This document shows, piece by piece, positions 1-8,333 of a stretch of 64,000 nucleotides of DNA. Every line of letters begins with the position of its first letter. Position 1 is the first letter of the stretch. Below the pieces are notes generated by a model. That model ran no database searches and had not been told where the DNA came from. It was given only the letters and a program-made list of their open reading frames with translations. The DNA lies in the NCBI RefSeq assembly GCF_900106995.1, contig NZ_FNOK01000057.1:1-64000 (forward strand), given 5' to 3'. The stretch comes from Saccharopolyspora shandongensis (GTDB lineage: Bacteria; Actinomycetota; Actinomycetes; Mycobacteriales; Pseudonocardiaceae). Both the position numbers and the translations under genes were made by a program.

Positions 1-97
1 ATAGGCAACAGCTACCAACTGTGCTTCTCCTTTCTCGACCACACCGGACTCCGCCTATGAACCAAGATCACCCAAATACCAAAAGATCATTAGTACG
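1..97. other. Foreign-looking edge sequence, possible mobile-element end
   Basis: This stretch is clearly more AT-rich than everything after it. On the plus strand frame 1 it reads as a short C-terminal peptide ending at a stop at 58-60, followed by a second in-frame stop at 91-93. Directly after that stop the reading frame becomes a recognisable carboxypeptidase C-terminus. An abrupt change of composition at a gene break is typical of an insertion-sequence end, but I do not recognise the element and see no terminal repeat within the window. A recombination scar is the alternative. Confidence 0.35.
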
Positions 98-612
98 ACA
101 CGGTGTGGTCGGCGCCGGAGCAGTCGTCGGCGGCGCGCTTCCCGGCGGCCGGCGATCCGGACTGGTACGTCTCCGGTTTCGCCGAGGGCGCCGAGCAGCT
201 GCACGGTAAGAGCGCGGTGGTGGACGAGAACGTCGGCAGCGGGCGCGTGGTGCTGTTCGGCTTCGACCCGAACTACCGGGCGTTCACCAACGGCACGGCG
301 AAACTGCTGTTCAACGCCATCACCGGGCCGAAGACGGCGAACGCCCCGCGGGCTGCCGCCGCGCCGGTGGCGATGCCGGCCGCGCCGACCTCGGACCGGA
401 TGGTGATCAGCGTGCGCCCGGACGCGGCGGACGAGGTGCAACGGCTGATCGCCGAGCGCGGCGGGACGGCCGATGTCGTGCACGGCCCGAACGTCGTGCG
501 CTTCCGCGTCGACCTCGGCGGCATGAACGCGGACGAGCACCCGTGGGGGCGCCGGCTCGCCGACGAGGCCGCCGCCCTCGGGCGCGACGTGGTGGCGATC
601 AGCCTGCCGTAG
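94..612 (+). pseudogene. Zinc carboxypeptidase (M14 family), C-terminal fragment
   Basis: From residue YDTVW onwards the frame matches the C-terminal region of large secreted actinobacterial M14 carboxypeptidases: a segment around WYVSGFAEGAEQLHGK, then VVDENVGSGRVVLFGFDPNYR and a GTAKLLFNAI helix. This is known from the family's general C-terminal style and is not the catalytic zinc domain. No HxxE or catalytic Glu region is present, so the fragment cannot be an active peptidase. The in-frame stop at 91-93 and the composition change upstream show that the gene is broken, not simply cut by the window. A 169-residue frame from GTG at 103 is open, but I see no ribosome-binding site for it. Confidence 0.6.
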
Positions 613-753
613 CGGGGCACCGGGCGGGCTGGCGGTCATATCCGGCCGCAGCTCGCCCGGCGTTCACCTCCGCGACGCCTGCTCGCGGCCTAACGGACGT
701 TCCCGCTGCGCAAGATCGCTGCGTTGTCCAGTTTGCGACAGATGGAGCGACGC

Positions 754-2325
754 ATGTCAGGAAAGTTGAATCGCCGCAAGGTGCTGGGTCTCGGCGGCGC
801 GAGCGCGGCCGCGGTGCTGCTCGGGACGGGAGCGTGGAGCAGCGCGGCGGCCGACACCCGGCTGCGGGGCGGGTACCCGTTCTCGCTGGGCGTCGCCTCC
901 GGCGATCCGATGCCCGACGGCGTGGTGCTCTGGACGAGGCTGGCGCCGCAGCCGCTGGCCGCCGACGGCGCCGGCGGCATGCCGGACAAACCGGTGAAGG
1001 TGCGCTACGAGGTGTCCACCGACGAGCTGTTCCGCGACGTCGTGCGGCGCGGCGAGGCCACCGCGACGCCGGAGCTCGGCCACTCGGTGCACGCCGAGGT
1101 CGCCGGCCTGCAGCCGGGCCGCGAGTACTTCTACCGCTTCCGCGCCGGTGGCGAGCTCAGCCCGATCGGCCGGACCAGGACCGCGCCCGCGAACAGCGCC
1201 GCGCTGGCCTCGCTGTCGTTCGCCTTCGCCTCCTGCCAGCACTGGAGGGAGGGCTTCTTCACCGCCTACCAGCACATGGCCGCCGAAGACCTCGACTTCG
1301 TCGTGCACCTCGGCGACTACATCTACGAGTACGACCAGACGGACAACAAGCGCGGCGTCGCGCTCGGCGCCGAGTTCAAGCCGGAGACCGAGCGCCTGGA
1401 GCGCTACCGGCTGCAGTACGCGCTGTTCAAGTCCGATCCGCACCTGCAGGCCGCGCACGCGGCGTTCCCGTGGATCGTCACGATGGACGACCACGAGGTG
1501 GACAACAACTGGGCGGGCGCGATCTCCCAGGACAACACCGATCCCGCGGTGTTCCTGCAGCGCCGGGCCGCCGCCTTCCAGGCGATGTACGAGAACCTGC
1601 CGCTGCGCCGCACCGCGATGCCCAGCGGCCCGGACGTCCGCCTGCACCGCAGGCTGAAGTTCGGCGACCTGGCCGACCTGACCATGATCGACACCCGCCA
1701 GTACCGCGACGACCAGCCCTGCGGCGACGGCTCGAAGTACGACTGCACCGATCGGCTGGACCCGAGCCGCACGATCCTCGGGGAGCAGCAGCGGGAATGG
1801 CTGCTGGACGGGTTCTCCCGGAACCGGTCGCGGTGGCAGATCCTCGGCAACCAGGCGCCGATGGGCGAGACCGACCTCGACGCCGGCCCGGCGAAGAAGC
1901 TGTTCATGGACCCGTGGGACGGCTACGTGGCGGAGCGCGACGCGGTGCTGGCGGGTGCGGCCGACCGCGGGGTGCGCAACCTGGTGGTGATCACCGGCGA
2001 CCGGCACCAGAACTACGCCTGGGACCTCAAGCGCGACTTCGAGGACCCGGGCTCGCCCACGGTGGCCAGCGAGTTCGTCGGCACCTCGATCACCAGCGGC
2101 GGCGACGGCGCGGACATCACCGACGAGGGCCGCACGATGCTCGCGGCGAACCCGCACATGAAGTTCTTCAACGCCCAGCGCGGCTACGTCCGCTGCACGC
2201 TGACGCCGGAGCTGTGGCGCAGCGACTACCGGGTGGTGCCGTTCATCTCGCGACCCGACGCCCCGATCTCGACCAGGGCCAGCTACGTCGTCGAGGACAC
2301 CCGCCCCGGCGTCCAGTCCGCCTGA
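754..2325 (+). CDS. PhoD-like alkaline phosphatase, Tat-exported
   Basis: The 523-residue product has a twin-arginine signal (NRRKVLGLGG, residues 6-15) followed by a hydrophobic stretch and an AAA-type cleavage region near residue 34, so it should be exported folded. The N-terminal PhoD beta-domain (SLGVASGDP...VVLWTRLAP) precedes the metallophosphatase domain with HLGDYIYEY near residue 187, MDDHEVDNNW near 245 and ITGDRHQNY near 416, which supply the metal ligands. PhoD enzymes hydrolyse phosphodiesters and monoesters to free phosphate outside the cell. I chose ATG 754 because GGAG lies six bases upstream; ATG 742 is in frame but has no such site. Expression under phosphate limitation is expected for the family, but I did not identify a Pho box. 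Confidence 0.92.
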   Translation: MSGKLNRRKVLGLGGASAAAVLLGTGAWSSAAADTRLRGGYPFSLGVASGDPMPDGVVLWTRLAPQPLAADGAGGMPDKPVKVRYEVSTDELFRDVVRRGEATATPELGHSVHAEVAGLQPGREYFYRFRAGGELSPIGRTRTAPANSAALASLSFAFASCQHWREGFFTAYQHMAAEDLDFVVHLGDYIYEYDQTDNKRGVALGAEFKPETERLERYRLQYALFKSDPHLQAAHAAFPWIVTMDDHEVDNNWAGAISQDNTDPAVFLQRRAAAFQAMYENLPLRRTAMPSGPDVRLHRRLKFGDLADLTMIDTRQYRDDQPCGDGSKYDCTDRLDPSRTILGEQQREWLLDGFSRNRSRWQILGNQAPMGETDLDAGPAKKLFMDPWDGYVAERDAVLAGAADRGVRNLVVITGDRHQNYAWDLKRDFEDPGSPTVASEFVGTSITSGGDGADITDEGRTMLAANPHMKFFNAQRGYVRCTLTPELWRSDYRVVPFISRPDAPISTRASYVVEDTRPGVQSA

Positions 2326-2368
2326 CCGGTCCGGCCGGGCACCTCCCGCCGGGGAGGTGCCCGGCCGG

Positions 2369-2857
2369 CTAGCCGCGAGGTTTGGCGTAGGTCGCGGCGC
2401 TAGCCCAGGATTCCGCGACCTCCGACCACGGCGCGTCGCTGGACAGCAGCGCGATCGCCGCGGTCTTGAGCTCCGCCGGTTCGCCGGTGAGCAGCGACGT
2501 CAGGTCTTCCAGGCCCGGGTTGTGGCCGATCACCGCCGCGGTCATGACCGAGGGCGGGATCTCGCGGATGACGGCCAGCAGCTCGCGGGCCGAGGCCGCG
2601 TAGATCCGGTCGTCGTGCTTGAGCACCGGCTCCGCCGGGATCTCCGAGGCCGCCAGTTCCCACGTCCGCCGGGCGCGCACGGCGGGGGAGCAGAGCACGA
2701 TCTCGACCGCCGCGGCGTGCTTGCGCAGCCACCGGCCGACGGCCGGCGCGTCGCGGAGGCCCCGCTCGGCCAGTGGCCGGTCGAAGTCGTCGGCGTCGTC
2801 CGGCCAGGCCGACTTCGCGTGTCGGATCAGCACCAGTTTCCGTTGCGCCTCGGTCAT
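2369..2857 (-). CDS. SixA-type histidine phosphatase
   Basis: A 162-residue histidine phosphatase-superfamily protein. The phosphohistidine motif LIRHAKS (Arg12, His13) is at the N-terminus, the second arginine is in CSPAVRARRT, and the second catalytic histidine is in IGHNPG (His112). The RHAKS variant and small size are those of the SixA family, which dephosphorylates phosphohistidine on signalling proteins in enterobacteria; the actinobacterial target is unknown. It converges on the PhoD gene with about 45 bases between stops. Start ATG 2857 gives the normal short N-terminus. Confidence 0.88.
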   Translation of the reverse strand: MTEAQRKLVLIRHAKSAWPDDADDFDRPLAERGLRDAPAVGRWLRKHAAAVEIVLCSPAVRARRTWELAASEIPAEPVLKHDDRIYAASARELLAVIREIPPSVMTAAVIGHNPGLEDLTSLLTGEPAELKTAAIALLSSDAPWSEVAESWASAATYAKPRG

Positions 2858-3031
2858 GTCGCGCCGCCCACCTGCTCGCCGGGATTCCTGCTCCCACGGT
2901 AGAGGCCGCGCCGACCCGCTGCCGCACCCGGCGCGCTTCCGCATCGCGGAACGCATTGAGTCGCCGGTGGTCTCAGCGCGGCGCCGATTCCGTATTGGAC
3001 AGCCCCGCGACCCGGTGGAAACGTGCTGGGC

Positions 3032-4708
3032 ATGAACTTCGCCGACCTCGATCCCGCCCTGCGCCCGCTGCTGGCCCGCTACGTCGACCAGCTGGACCGC
3101 GTCGAGCCGCTCCTGCGCGACGTCGGCGAGGTGGCAGCCGGCGAGCTGGACCGGCTGGCCGCGGTCGCCGAGGTCAACCCGCCGCGGCTGCGCCAGTACG
3201 ACGCCGCGGGCGACCGCGTCGACGAGGTCGTCTACCACCCGGCGTACGCCGAGATGTCGCGGCTGGCGTTCGAGCGGTTCGGCTTCGCCGCGATGTCGCA
3301 CCGCCCGGGCGTGCACGGCTGGCCGACCAAGATCCCGCACGTGGTCAAGTACGCCCTGTCGTACGTGTTCGTGCAGTCCGAGTTCGGGCTGTTCTGCCCG
3401 GTTTCGATGACCGACTCGGCGGCGCGGGTGCTGCGCAGGTTCGGCGACGAGGCGGTCTTCGAGCGCGAGATCGACGGCCTGAGCTCGCCCCGGTTCGACT
3501 CGCTGCTGACCGGCGCGATGTTCATGACGGAGAAGCAGGGCGGCAGCGACGTCGGCCAGACCGCGACGGAGGCCACCCCGAGCGGGTCGCATTGGACGTT
3601 GCGCGGCCAGAAGTGGTTCGCCTCCAACGTGAACGCGGACGTGATCCTGACGCTGGCCCGGGTTCCCGGCGGGCCGGCGGGCACCAAGGGGCTCGGGCTG
3701 TTCATGGTGCCGAGGCTTCGCCCGGACGGCAGCCGGAACAGCTACCGGATCGACCGGCTCAAGGACAAGCTCGGCACCCGCTCGATGGCCAGCGGGGAGG
3801 TGACGCTGGAGGACTGCTACGCGCTGCCGGTCGGCGACCTCTCGCGCGGCTTCGTGCAGATGGCGGAGATGGTCAACGTGTCGCGGCTGTCCAACGCGAT
3901 GCGCGCGGTGGCGCTGATGCGGCGCGCGCTGCACGAGTCGATCGTCCACACGCGACAGCGGGTGGCGTTCGGCAAGCCGCTGTTCGACCAGCCGCTGATG
4001 CGGCGAACGCTGCTGCCGATGATGCTGCACACCGAGGCGGGCCTCGGGTTCGTGCTGGAAGCGGCGGCGACGCTGGACCGGGCGGACGCGGGGGACGCCG
4101 AGGCGCGCCGGCTGATCCGGGTGCTGACGCCGCTGGGCAAGCACCACCTGTGCAAGCTGGCGCGCGAGGTGACCGGCGAGGCGATGGAGATCCGGGGCGG
4201 CAACGGCTACATCGAGGACTGGGTCAACCCGCGCCTGTTGCGCGACGCGCACCTGGGCTCGATCTGGGAAGGCTCCAGCAACGTGATCGCGCTGGACGTC
4301 CTGCGCTGCATCCGCAAGGACAACGCCCATGAACTCCTGGCGGACGCGGCCCAGCAGCGCCTGGAACGCATCGCGGACGCGGACGTCGCGGCGGCGGCCG
4401 GGCAACTCCTCGTCGAGGTGGAGGGGCTGCGAACCCTGGGCAAGTCCCTGCTGTCGGAATCCGACGAGTACGCCCAGGCGATGTGCGGCGACTTCACGAC
4501 GCTGGCGGCGTGCACGACGATCGCGTCGCTGTTGTTCGAGCAGGCGGACCACGAAGCCAGGAGCGGTGCGGGATACCGGAAGCTGTTGGTGGCGAAGACG
4601 TATCTCCACCACGCGATGCGCGGAACGGACCCGGTGCCAGAGGCCCTCCGCTGGCTCCCGGAACTCGCAGACGGAGGCGACGTCCCGGCCGAGGCGGCTC
4701 AGTCCTGA
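3032..4708 (+). CDS. Acyl-CoA dehydrogenase, AidB-like
   Basis: A 558-residue flavoprotein of the acyl-CoA dehydrogenase superfamily. MFMTEKQGGSDVGQT (about residues 163-177) and the following W-x-L-R-G-x-K-W-F-A strand form the FAD site. EIRGGNGYIEDW and SIWEGSSNVIALD near residue 410 form the C-terminal helical domain. The TEKQGGSD signature and the length of about 550 residues are those of the AidB group and not of short beta-oxidation enzymes. AidB binds DNA in E. coli, but many actinobacterial relatives are probably metabolic, so the substrate is open. ATG 3032 is preferred over the upstream in-frame start because it begins at the conserved N-terminus. Its last 10 bases overlap the stop of the convergent KAP gene. 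Confidence 0.88.
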   Translation: MNFADLDPALRPLLARYVDQLDRVEPLLRDVGEVAAGELDRLAAVAEVNPPRLRQYDAAGDRVDEVVYHPAYAEMSRLAFERFGFAAMSHRPGVHGWPTKIPHVVKYALSYVFVQSEFGLFCPVSMTDSAARVLRRFGDEAVFEREIDGLSSPRFDSLLTGAMFMTEKQGGSDVGQTATEATPSGSHWTLRGQKWFASNVNADVILTLARVPGGPAGTKGLGLFMVPRLRPDGSRNSYRIDRLKDKLGTRSMASGEVTLEDCYALPVGDLSRGFVQMAEMVNVSRLSNAMRAVALMRRALHESIVHTRQRVAFGKPLFDQPLMRRTLLPMMLHTEAGLGFVLEAAATLDRADAGDAEARRLIRVLTPLGKHHLCKLAREVTGEAMEIRGGNGYIEDWVNPRLLRDAHLGSIWEGSSNVIALDVLRCIRKDNAHELLADAAQQRLERIADADVAAAAGQLLVEVEGLRTLGKSLLSESDEYAQAMCGDFTTLAACTTIASLLFEQADHEARSGAGYRKLLVAKTYLHHAMRGTDPVPEALRWLPELADGGDVPAEAAQS

Positions 4709-6657
4709 GCGGTATCGCGGTCGGCCACGACACGCTCGATCCAGGACATGAGCTCGCGGGGATCGGCGGTGACGCCCAGCGCTCCGAGCTCCTCGGCGCG
4801 CTTGACGCGGGACGGGGTGACCCTGCTGGTGTAGAAGATGACGGGGCCGTCGTAGATCCCGTCGGATCGCAGCGCGGCGAGGTCGTCCAGCCCCGCGTTC
4901 GGGTCGCCGTCGCGGGTGATGTCCGAGATCAGTAGGCCGGGTTTGAATCGCTGGATAACGAATTTCGTGGATTCCAGGTCGCCGATCCCTGTCTGGAAAA
5001 CCCGGACGCCTCGGCTGTGTGCGCCGGCGATCAGGTCGAGCTTCGCGTCGTCCGTAAGGTCAGGTGTAAAGGAGTCGTCGATCCACAAAACACGGAGGAG
5101 TGGGGAGGACTTGTCATCTCCCGGCTGGACGAGGGTCGGCCATGCGTTCACCGCGTCGATGTTCTGGTGTAGCAGATCTCGCAGGCTTTGTGGGTCGTTC
5201 GGGCCGCGCAGGTCGCTCATCAAAGCCCACAGGTCGTTCTGTGTGGCCTGCAACCTGACGGCATCGGGACTTCTCGCTGGTCGGTTCAGCAAGAATGCAT
5301 TCATGAATTCGTCGTCGGTGAGTGCGCCGGGCGATGAGAGGCCGCCGGGGCGGCCGTGCTGCAGATATCCCCGGAGTTCGTCGAAGTCTGCATCCTGGAA
5401 GAGTTCGCGGATCAGCGACACGAAATCCTTATCCGTCGCCAATCCAGGGAAGAAGACGGGCAGTTCCTGCTCGATTCTGTCCAATGAGGACAGTAGCACG
5501 TCGTGGTCCGCGCCGGCGGGCGGCGGCGCCACCTGGTGGTTGGTGAAGAACTCGTCGTCACCCGGGTGGTTGCCCGCCTTGCAGTGCTCGCGAACCGAGG
5601 TGTAGGCCAGGAATTCCGAAACGATGTCCCGGTCATCGGTGCTCGTCAGGCTCCGGTAGAACTCGGGGTAGAAGTGCTGCAGCAGGATGACGCGGACCAG
5701 CGCGGACGCGCCGAAGCGCTGCCAGTCCCGGTTCAGGTGGTATTCGAGGACGAAGCTGTTGATCAGCCGTTTGATCCGGCGCGGATTCCGCCTGGTGCGC
5801 TGGGCGATCAGCGCGGTCACGCCGTCGCCGAACAGCTCCTTCGTGCCGGACCGGTCGGCGAAGCCGTCGATCAGCCGCCGCACGCTTTCCTGGTCGGGCG
5901 CGGGCGTGCGGTAGTAGACCTGCACGATCTTCTCCAGGTGTCCCAGCGCATGCCCCGCCGAGCCGCCGGATTCCTGCATGTTGCGGGCCAGGACCGCCTG
6001 GTCGCAGCCGATGACGAACACCAGCCCCGGCACGTCCAGGTACAGCTTGATCGCCTCGCACACCGCCAGCACCACGTCGCCGGAGCAGCGGTCGAGGTCG
6101 TCGATGAACACCACGAGCTGGCGGCCGGGCGAGGTCCCGCCGTCCGCCCAGTCCTTGGCCATGTCGTGCACGACGTCGCGGATCTCGTTGCGCGACTTGG
6201 CATCGACCGACAGCTGCCGCCACAGCTCGTCCACCAGCCGGTGCACCCCGAAGAACCGGAGCACCACCTTGAGCAGCAGCCGGACCACCCGCACGGCCCG
6301 GCGCCGCTTCGCCAGCCGGTGGTAGGCCCGCCGCACGATGTTGCGGTCGAAGTTCAGCAGCACCGACTTGATCAGCACTTCCAGCGCGTCGGCGCCGGAG
6401 GTCCACGCGTTGAACCAGGCCGTCGGGGTGCCCCGCTCCTCCAGCCGCGCCCGCATCAGCCGCATCAAGCTGCTCTTGCCCATGCCCCACCCGGCGTCGA
6501 TGGCAACCGTGAACGGGGTGGAGACGTGGGAGTCGGTGATGAGGTCGACCAGTGAGCGTGCCGTGGCCGCGGCGTCGAGCAGGTCGTCCTCGCCGGTTTC
6601 CACCGGCTGGTCGTTGAGCACCACGAACCGCGTGGTCACCGCCTGGGTCAACGCCAC
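4699..6657 (-). CDS. KAP-family P-loop NTPase fused to a receiver-like domain
   Basis: A 652-residue protein. Residues 1-510 form a KAP NTPase: Walker A DAGWGMGKSS at 54-63, Walker B LVVFIDDLDR at 181-190, and a VFVIGCDQ strand at about 213-220 followed by the arginine-rich RTRRNPRRIKRLINSF helix. KAP NTPases usually have membrane helices inserted in the domain. Here only one basic, hydrophobic segment (about 121-138) is seen, so membrane attachment is uncertain. Residues 519-645 look like a CheY-type receiver: LWIDD acidic pair at 527-528, candidate phospho-Asp579 in LISDIT, Thr610 in FYTSR. The conserved lysine near the end reads Asp (TADP). GTG 6657 gives the longest frame; a later GTG is possible. 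No partner kinase is adjacent. Confidence 0.85.
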   Translation of the reverse strand: MALTQAVTTRFVVLNDQPVETGEDDLLDAAATARSLVDLITDSHVSTPFTVAIDAGWGMGKSSLMRLMRARLEERGTPTAWFNAWTSGADALEVLIKSVLLNFDRNIVRRAYHRLAKRRRAVRVVRLLLKVVLRFFGVHRLVDELWRQLSVDAKSRNEIRDVVHDMAKDWADGGTSPGRQLVVFIDDLDRCSGDVVLAVCEAIKLYLDVPGLVFVIGCDQAVLARNMQESGGSAGHALGHLEKIVQVYYRTPAPDQESVRRLIDGFADRSGTKELFGDGVTALIAQRTRRNPRRIKRLINSFVLEYHLNRDWQRFGASALVRVILLQHFYPEFYRSLTSTDDRDIVSEFLAYTSVREHCKAGNHPGDDEFFTNHQVAPPPAGADHDVLLSSLDRIEQELPVFFPGLATDKDFVSLIRELFQDADFDELRGYLQHGRPGGLSSPGALTDDEFMNAFLLNRPARSPDAVRLQATQNDLWALMSDLRGPNDPQSLRDLLHQNIDAVNAWPTLVQPGDDKSSPLLRVLWIDDSFTPDLTDDAKLDLIAGAHSRGVRVFQTGIGDLESTKFVIQRFKPGLLISDITRDGDPNAGLDDLAALRSDGIYDGPVIFYTSRVTPSRVKRAEELGALGVTADPRELMSWIERVVADRDTAQD

Positions 6658-6720
6658 CTCCGGTTCCGCGAGACGCAGAGGAGTATCGCAGCTCGTCGGC
6701 GCGCGGAGGTGGAAAACGAT

Positions 6721-7257
6721 CTAGCTCGCCGGTTGGTCGACGATCAGGTGCCAGGCTCGTTCGCCGTCGTACCACTGGTCCGTTGGCTGCAGGCCTGCCG
6801 CCGTCGCCACCGCCGCCGATGCGTGGTGGTCCGGGTGGATGCGGGCGAGGACCGCGCGCACCGGTTTCCGGCGGAGCCAGTCCACCAGGCCGCGCGCCGC
6901 TTCCGTCGCGATGCCCCGCTTCTGCCATTCCGTGCCCACGATCCAGGCGATCTCGGCGATCGGTCCCGGGTAGGCCGGGCTCACCGTCACCTGCACCGTG
7001 CCGACGAGGCCCGTCTCGCCGGACAGCCGGATCACCCAGTTGCACCAGGACACCTCGGGATCCGGCGAGCCGGCGAGTATCCGCTCGTAGCGGGTCCGCA
7101 GTTCCTCGGGCGTGAGCGGGGCGCCGCCGATGAAGGCGTACAGCTCCGGATCCGCCAGCACGCTCGACATCTCCGCGGCGTGGTCGATGCGCAGCGGCAT
7201 CAGGTCGAGCCGCTCGGTCCGGATCACCTGCGGCCTGATGCCGCCCGCCGTGCTCAT
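6721..7257 (-). CDS. GNAT acetyltransferase, RimJ/RimL-like
   Basis: A 178-residue N-acetyltransferase. The opening TERLDLMPLR and the acetyl-CoA loop around VGTEWQKRGIATEAARGLVDWL (the family Q/R-x-x-G-x-G/A motif) are typical of RimJ/RimL-type GNATs. The acceptor cannot be deduced. It is the last of three GNAT genes transcribed together: its ATG overlaps the stop of the preceding gene by four bases (ATGA, 7254-7257), which indicates translational coupling. Confidence 0.85.
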   Translation of the reverse strand: MSTAGGIRPQVIRTERLDLMPLRIDHAAEMSSVLADPELYAFIGGAPLTPEELRTRYERILAGSPDPEVSWCNWVIRLSGETGLVGTVQVTVSPAYPGPIAEIAWIVGTEWQKRGIATEAARGLVDWLRRKPVRAVLARIHPDHHASAAVATAAGLQPTDQWYDGERAWHLIVDQPAS

Positions 7258-7721
7258 CGCAGGCCCTTGCGGAAGTGGATCAGCTCGTAGTGCCCTGCCG
7301 GGCTCCGGTGGGTCTCCACGTAGCCCATGCTCCGGTAGAGCCGCAGGTTCGCGGTGCTGTGCTCGCCGGTGAACAGCTCGATCGCCTCGACCTGCGCCGG
7401 GAGGTTCCGCTCGGCGTGCAGCAGCATGCCGGTGCCGAGGCCGTGGCCCTGCCGGTCGGGCGCGACCATCAACCGGCCCAGCTCCGCCGTCGCCCCGTGG
7501 AGCTCCACGCGAACCGACGCGACCAGCCGCCCCGCCTCGCGGCAGCCCCACGCCAGGCACGACGGCCGGGCGAGGTCGGCGCGCACGTCGTCGAGGGTCT
7601 GCAGCAGCGGCGGCAGCCGGACGTCGTCGTGGGCCTGCGCCTCGGTCACGTACGCCGCGCGTTGCAGCGTCAGCACTTCGCCGGCATCCGCGACCGTCAG
7701 GCGCTCGACTCGCCCGCTCAC
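7254..7721 (-). CDS. GNAT acetyltransferase
   Basis: A 155-residue GNAT protein with the acetyl-CoA-binding segment LGRLMVAPDRQGHGLGTGML and the C-terminal motif LFTGEHSTANLRLYRSMGYVE, close to the minimal length of the fold. It starts at GTG 7721, overlapping the stop of the upstream GNAT by four bases (GTGA), and its own stop overlaps the start of the next GNAT. The three coupled acetyltransferases share little sequence beyond the fold, so they do not look like a recent tandem duplication. Substrate unknown. Confidence 0.85.
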   Translation of the reverse strand: MSGRVERLTVADAGEVLTLQRAAYVTEAQAHDDVRLPPLLQTLDDVRADLARPSCLAWGCREAGRLVASVRVELHGATAELGRLMVAPDRQGHGLGTGMLLHAERNLPAQVEAIELFTGEHSTANLRLYRSMGYVETHRSPAGHYELIHFRKGLR

Positions 7722-8209
7722 AACAGCTTCTTCTCGAACCAGTGTTCGGCGTAGGGGCCGTTGTTGAACGCCGGGATCTCGTCGAAGCCGTTCTTGGCGT
7801 AGAGGTTCCGGGCCTCCACGAGATCGTTGCGGGTGTCCAGGCGGATCGACCGGAACCCCAGGTCCCTCGCGTGCCGCTCGACGGCGGCCAGCAGCCCGGT
7901 GCCGACGCCGAGGCCGCGGGCCTGCGGCCGGACGTACATCCGCTTGAGCTCCGCGATGCCGGGCTCCATCGGGCGGATCCCGACGCAGCCGAACGGTTCC
8001 GCGCCGCGGGCCACCAGGAACACGCCTTCCGGCGGGTGCAGGCCGTCGTTGGGATCTTCCGCGATCGTCTCGTCGATCTCGGCCGCGGTGGCGGGGCGCC
8101 CGAAGTAGCGGCTGGCGACCTCGTCGATGTACTCGCGCAGCAGCGCGACGACCACGGGTTCGTCCACGGCGACAGGTTCGACGGTCCAGTGCTGGTTCAC
8201 GTGATGCAT
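7718..8209 (-). CDS. GNAT acetyltransferase, first gene of a three-GNAT operon
   Basis: A 163-residue GNAT protein with ELKRMYVRPQARGLGVGTGLL as acetyl-CoA site and the downstream LDTRNDLVEARNLYAKNGF motif; this pattern is common in GNATs that act on small molecules or free amino groups. ATG 8209 is preceded by GGTGAG. It heads the three-gene operon on the minus strand, divergent from the SDR at 8334, leaving about 125 bases for both promoters. Confidence 0.85.
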   Translation of the reverse strand: MHHVNQHWTVEPVAVDEPVVVALLREYIDEVASRYFGRPATAAEIDETIAEDPNDGLHPPEGVFLVARGAEPFGCVGIRPMEPGIAELKRMYVRPQARGLGVGTGLLAAVERHARDLGFRSIRLDTRNDLVEARNLYAKNGFDEIPAFNNGPYAEHWFEKKLL

Positions 8210-8333
8210 TCTCACCGGCCTGTCCACCGGATATAGGCCGGGCCTTCGATTCCGTTCGCGAACCGGACTTTGACCGGCGTCGAAGGGCGTGCTTTGAATG
8301 GGCCGAGCACACCGGTGTGGAAAGGATCTGCGC

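Noticed and set aside
543-2372. 609-codon open frame over the PhoD gene
   Set aside because: Arg/Gly/Ala-rich product with no domain, fully covered by the PhoD gene in another frame; a high-GC shadow.
2369-4612. Long minus-strand frame antisense to the acyl-CoA dehydrogenase
   Set aside because: Only its last 162 codons are real (the SixA-type phosphatase); the upstream extension is low-complexity antisense.
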